From Colletotrichum lupini (taxonomy: Eukaryota; Ascomycota; Sordariomycetes; Glomerellales; Glomerellaceae): a DNA stretch of 64,000 nucleotides. The DNA lies in the NCBI RefSeq assembly GCF_023278565.1, contig NC_064677.1, positions 3,596,001 to 3,660,000 of the forward strand. The letters run 5' to 3'. The notes beneath the pieces are model-generated. The model ran no database searches. It saw nothing but the letters and a program-made list of their open reading frames with translations, and had not been told where the DNA came from. Each line of letters starts with the position of its first letter. The stretch's first letter is position 1. The position numbers were made by a program, and so were the translations under genes. This document shows positions 62,976 to 64,000 of the stretch, one piece after another.

Positions 62976-64000
62976 ATTGACTTCGCCAATGGCAGGAAGT
63001 TCGGATCGTCTCTTCGTCGCCGCGGGCGTCGTGATCGTGATTGCTGCGGATCGGTGAGGGTGAGGAAGTCGAAACGGACCAAGGATTGGCGGCTGCTGTC
63101 ACAGCGTCTCCGAATCGGAAGGCGCGAAGAAAGAAAAATCACTTTCTTTTCCCGAAAAAGCCTTTCAAGATCCCTTTCAACCGGATTCCACGATGCGCTC
63201 GATAAGAATGTTCGCTCTGGGCGAGATCAGAGGATGAGGGGGTTGTTGTGGCGAGTCGCGCCAAACCGCCGACGGCTCTCAATCCCCCGATGCAGCGTCA
63301 TGCACCACTCTCGGCTTCCTCGTGGATCGTCGGCGCCTTGTCGTGGGGGTTAAGAATTTTCCTGATGACGATTTCCAGCAGATACACTCGTAGCGAAAGT
63401 AATCCGACGGCGATAGAGTGCTGTCCAGGGTCGGTGGTTGATTTGTGCCGTGATCAAGCCGTCAGGTCGTGGTGGAGTTGGTAGAAGTGAAGTCTGAACG
63501 GCACAGCGTAGAGTGAAGGGGGCGGACACATGAGCGAGGCAATTTGCTCGCTTAACGGGGGTGGCCGCCTGGGCTGGTAAGGTGCTGGGACTGGCTGGGC
63601 CGTGGGTTGCGCTGGCTGGCACTGGCAAAAGACACTGGCGGGTTAGGTACTGCTACCGCTACGGAAAGGTAAGGTCGGGTGGGTGAGGTAAGCCTGGGCT
63701 GGTTAGGTAGGTTCAGAGGGCGGGAGGGAGGGAAGATGGGGGAGGGGGGGGAGGGTGTGAGTACCTACCCTACGTGAGTCCCGACGGCGGCGGAAGAGGG
63801 AGTGAGGTGGGCAAATGGCAGTTTGCCGCGGGAGTGGCAGACAAGACTGGGAGAGTGGAGGGAGTGAGCCTGACACAACAGGGGGGGTGGGAGAATGAGA
63901 GTCTGCTGTTTCTGGGACCAGAGCCAAAAGCAAGGCCCCCTCCACCAGTGAATCGTCCAGGAAACCATGACCACCGTGCTCCGACACCCGACACCCGATC
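62976..64000. promoter_or_regulatory. med19 upstream region to the window edge
   Basis: The 5' flank of med19 starts here. It is purine/GC-rich in part, with TAAGG/TTAGG-type words (63615-63715) and a GGGAGG tract at 63720-63750. The short open frames carry no recognisable protein, and I support no further gene before the edge. Confidence 0.45.

Overview
The window reads as a filamentous ascomycete genome, most likely a Sordariomycete. Short spliceosomal introns (mostly 53-84 nt, GT..AG, often with a CTRAY branch site near the 3' end) interrupt almost every gene, coding GC is high at third codon positions, and the proteins are typical of moulds: Tof1, a Zn(II)2Cys6 factor, a Bor1-type transporter and a fungal Med19/Rox3. 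I cannot name the genus from sequence alone.

Layout, left to right. The 5' end of a Tof1/Timeless-family gene (minus, cut by the window edge) diverges from a mitochondrial-type 3-hydroxyacyl/3-hydroxybutyryl-CoA dehydrogenase gene (plus, 1309-2394). Then come about 21 kb without any gene I can support. They end at a homeobox transcription factor gene (23741-26044, plus) that resembles the Htf1/MoHox2 conidiation regulators and has a pyrimidine-rich leader free of ATG. After another 5 kb without a gene lies a minus-strand series: a Bor1-like anion exchanger (31269-33527), a mitochondrial m-AAA protease subunit (36902-39667) and a Zn2Cys6 regulator (40634-43572). A doubtful small spliced gene (45486-45891) and a Ser/Thr-rich single-pass membrane protein (49083-50776, minus) follow. 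The right end has an alpha/beta hydrolase with a long charged tail (57956-60597, plus) convergent with the Mediator subunit Med19/Rox3 (61721-62975, minus).

The genes do not form one pathway; they are mostly conserved housekeeping and regulatory genes: replication-fork protection, mitochondrial fatty-acid metabolism, mitochondrial protein quality control, transcription and membrane transport. There is no biosynthetic cluster, phage, CRISPR array, transposase or tRNA/rRNA gene that I could support. Nine supported genes in 64 kb is sparse for such a genome. The gene-free stretches are not AT-rich, so they do not look like transposons degraded by RIP. They contain recurring short words (TACTYCGTA, TTACCTTAC, GGTAC hairpins) and many microsatellites. 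The points most worth following are the very long flank of the homeobox gene, the over-represented TACTYCGTA word, and an in-frame coding-like extension beyond the stop codon of Med19.

Exon limits were worked out by hand from splice motifs, frame continuity and remembered family similarity. No alignment or search was run.
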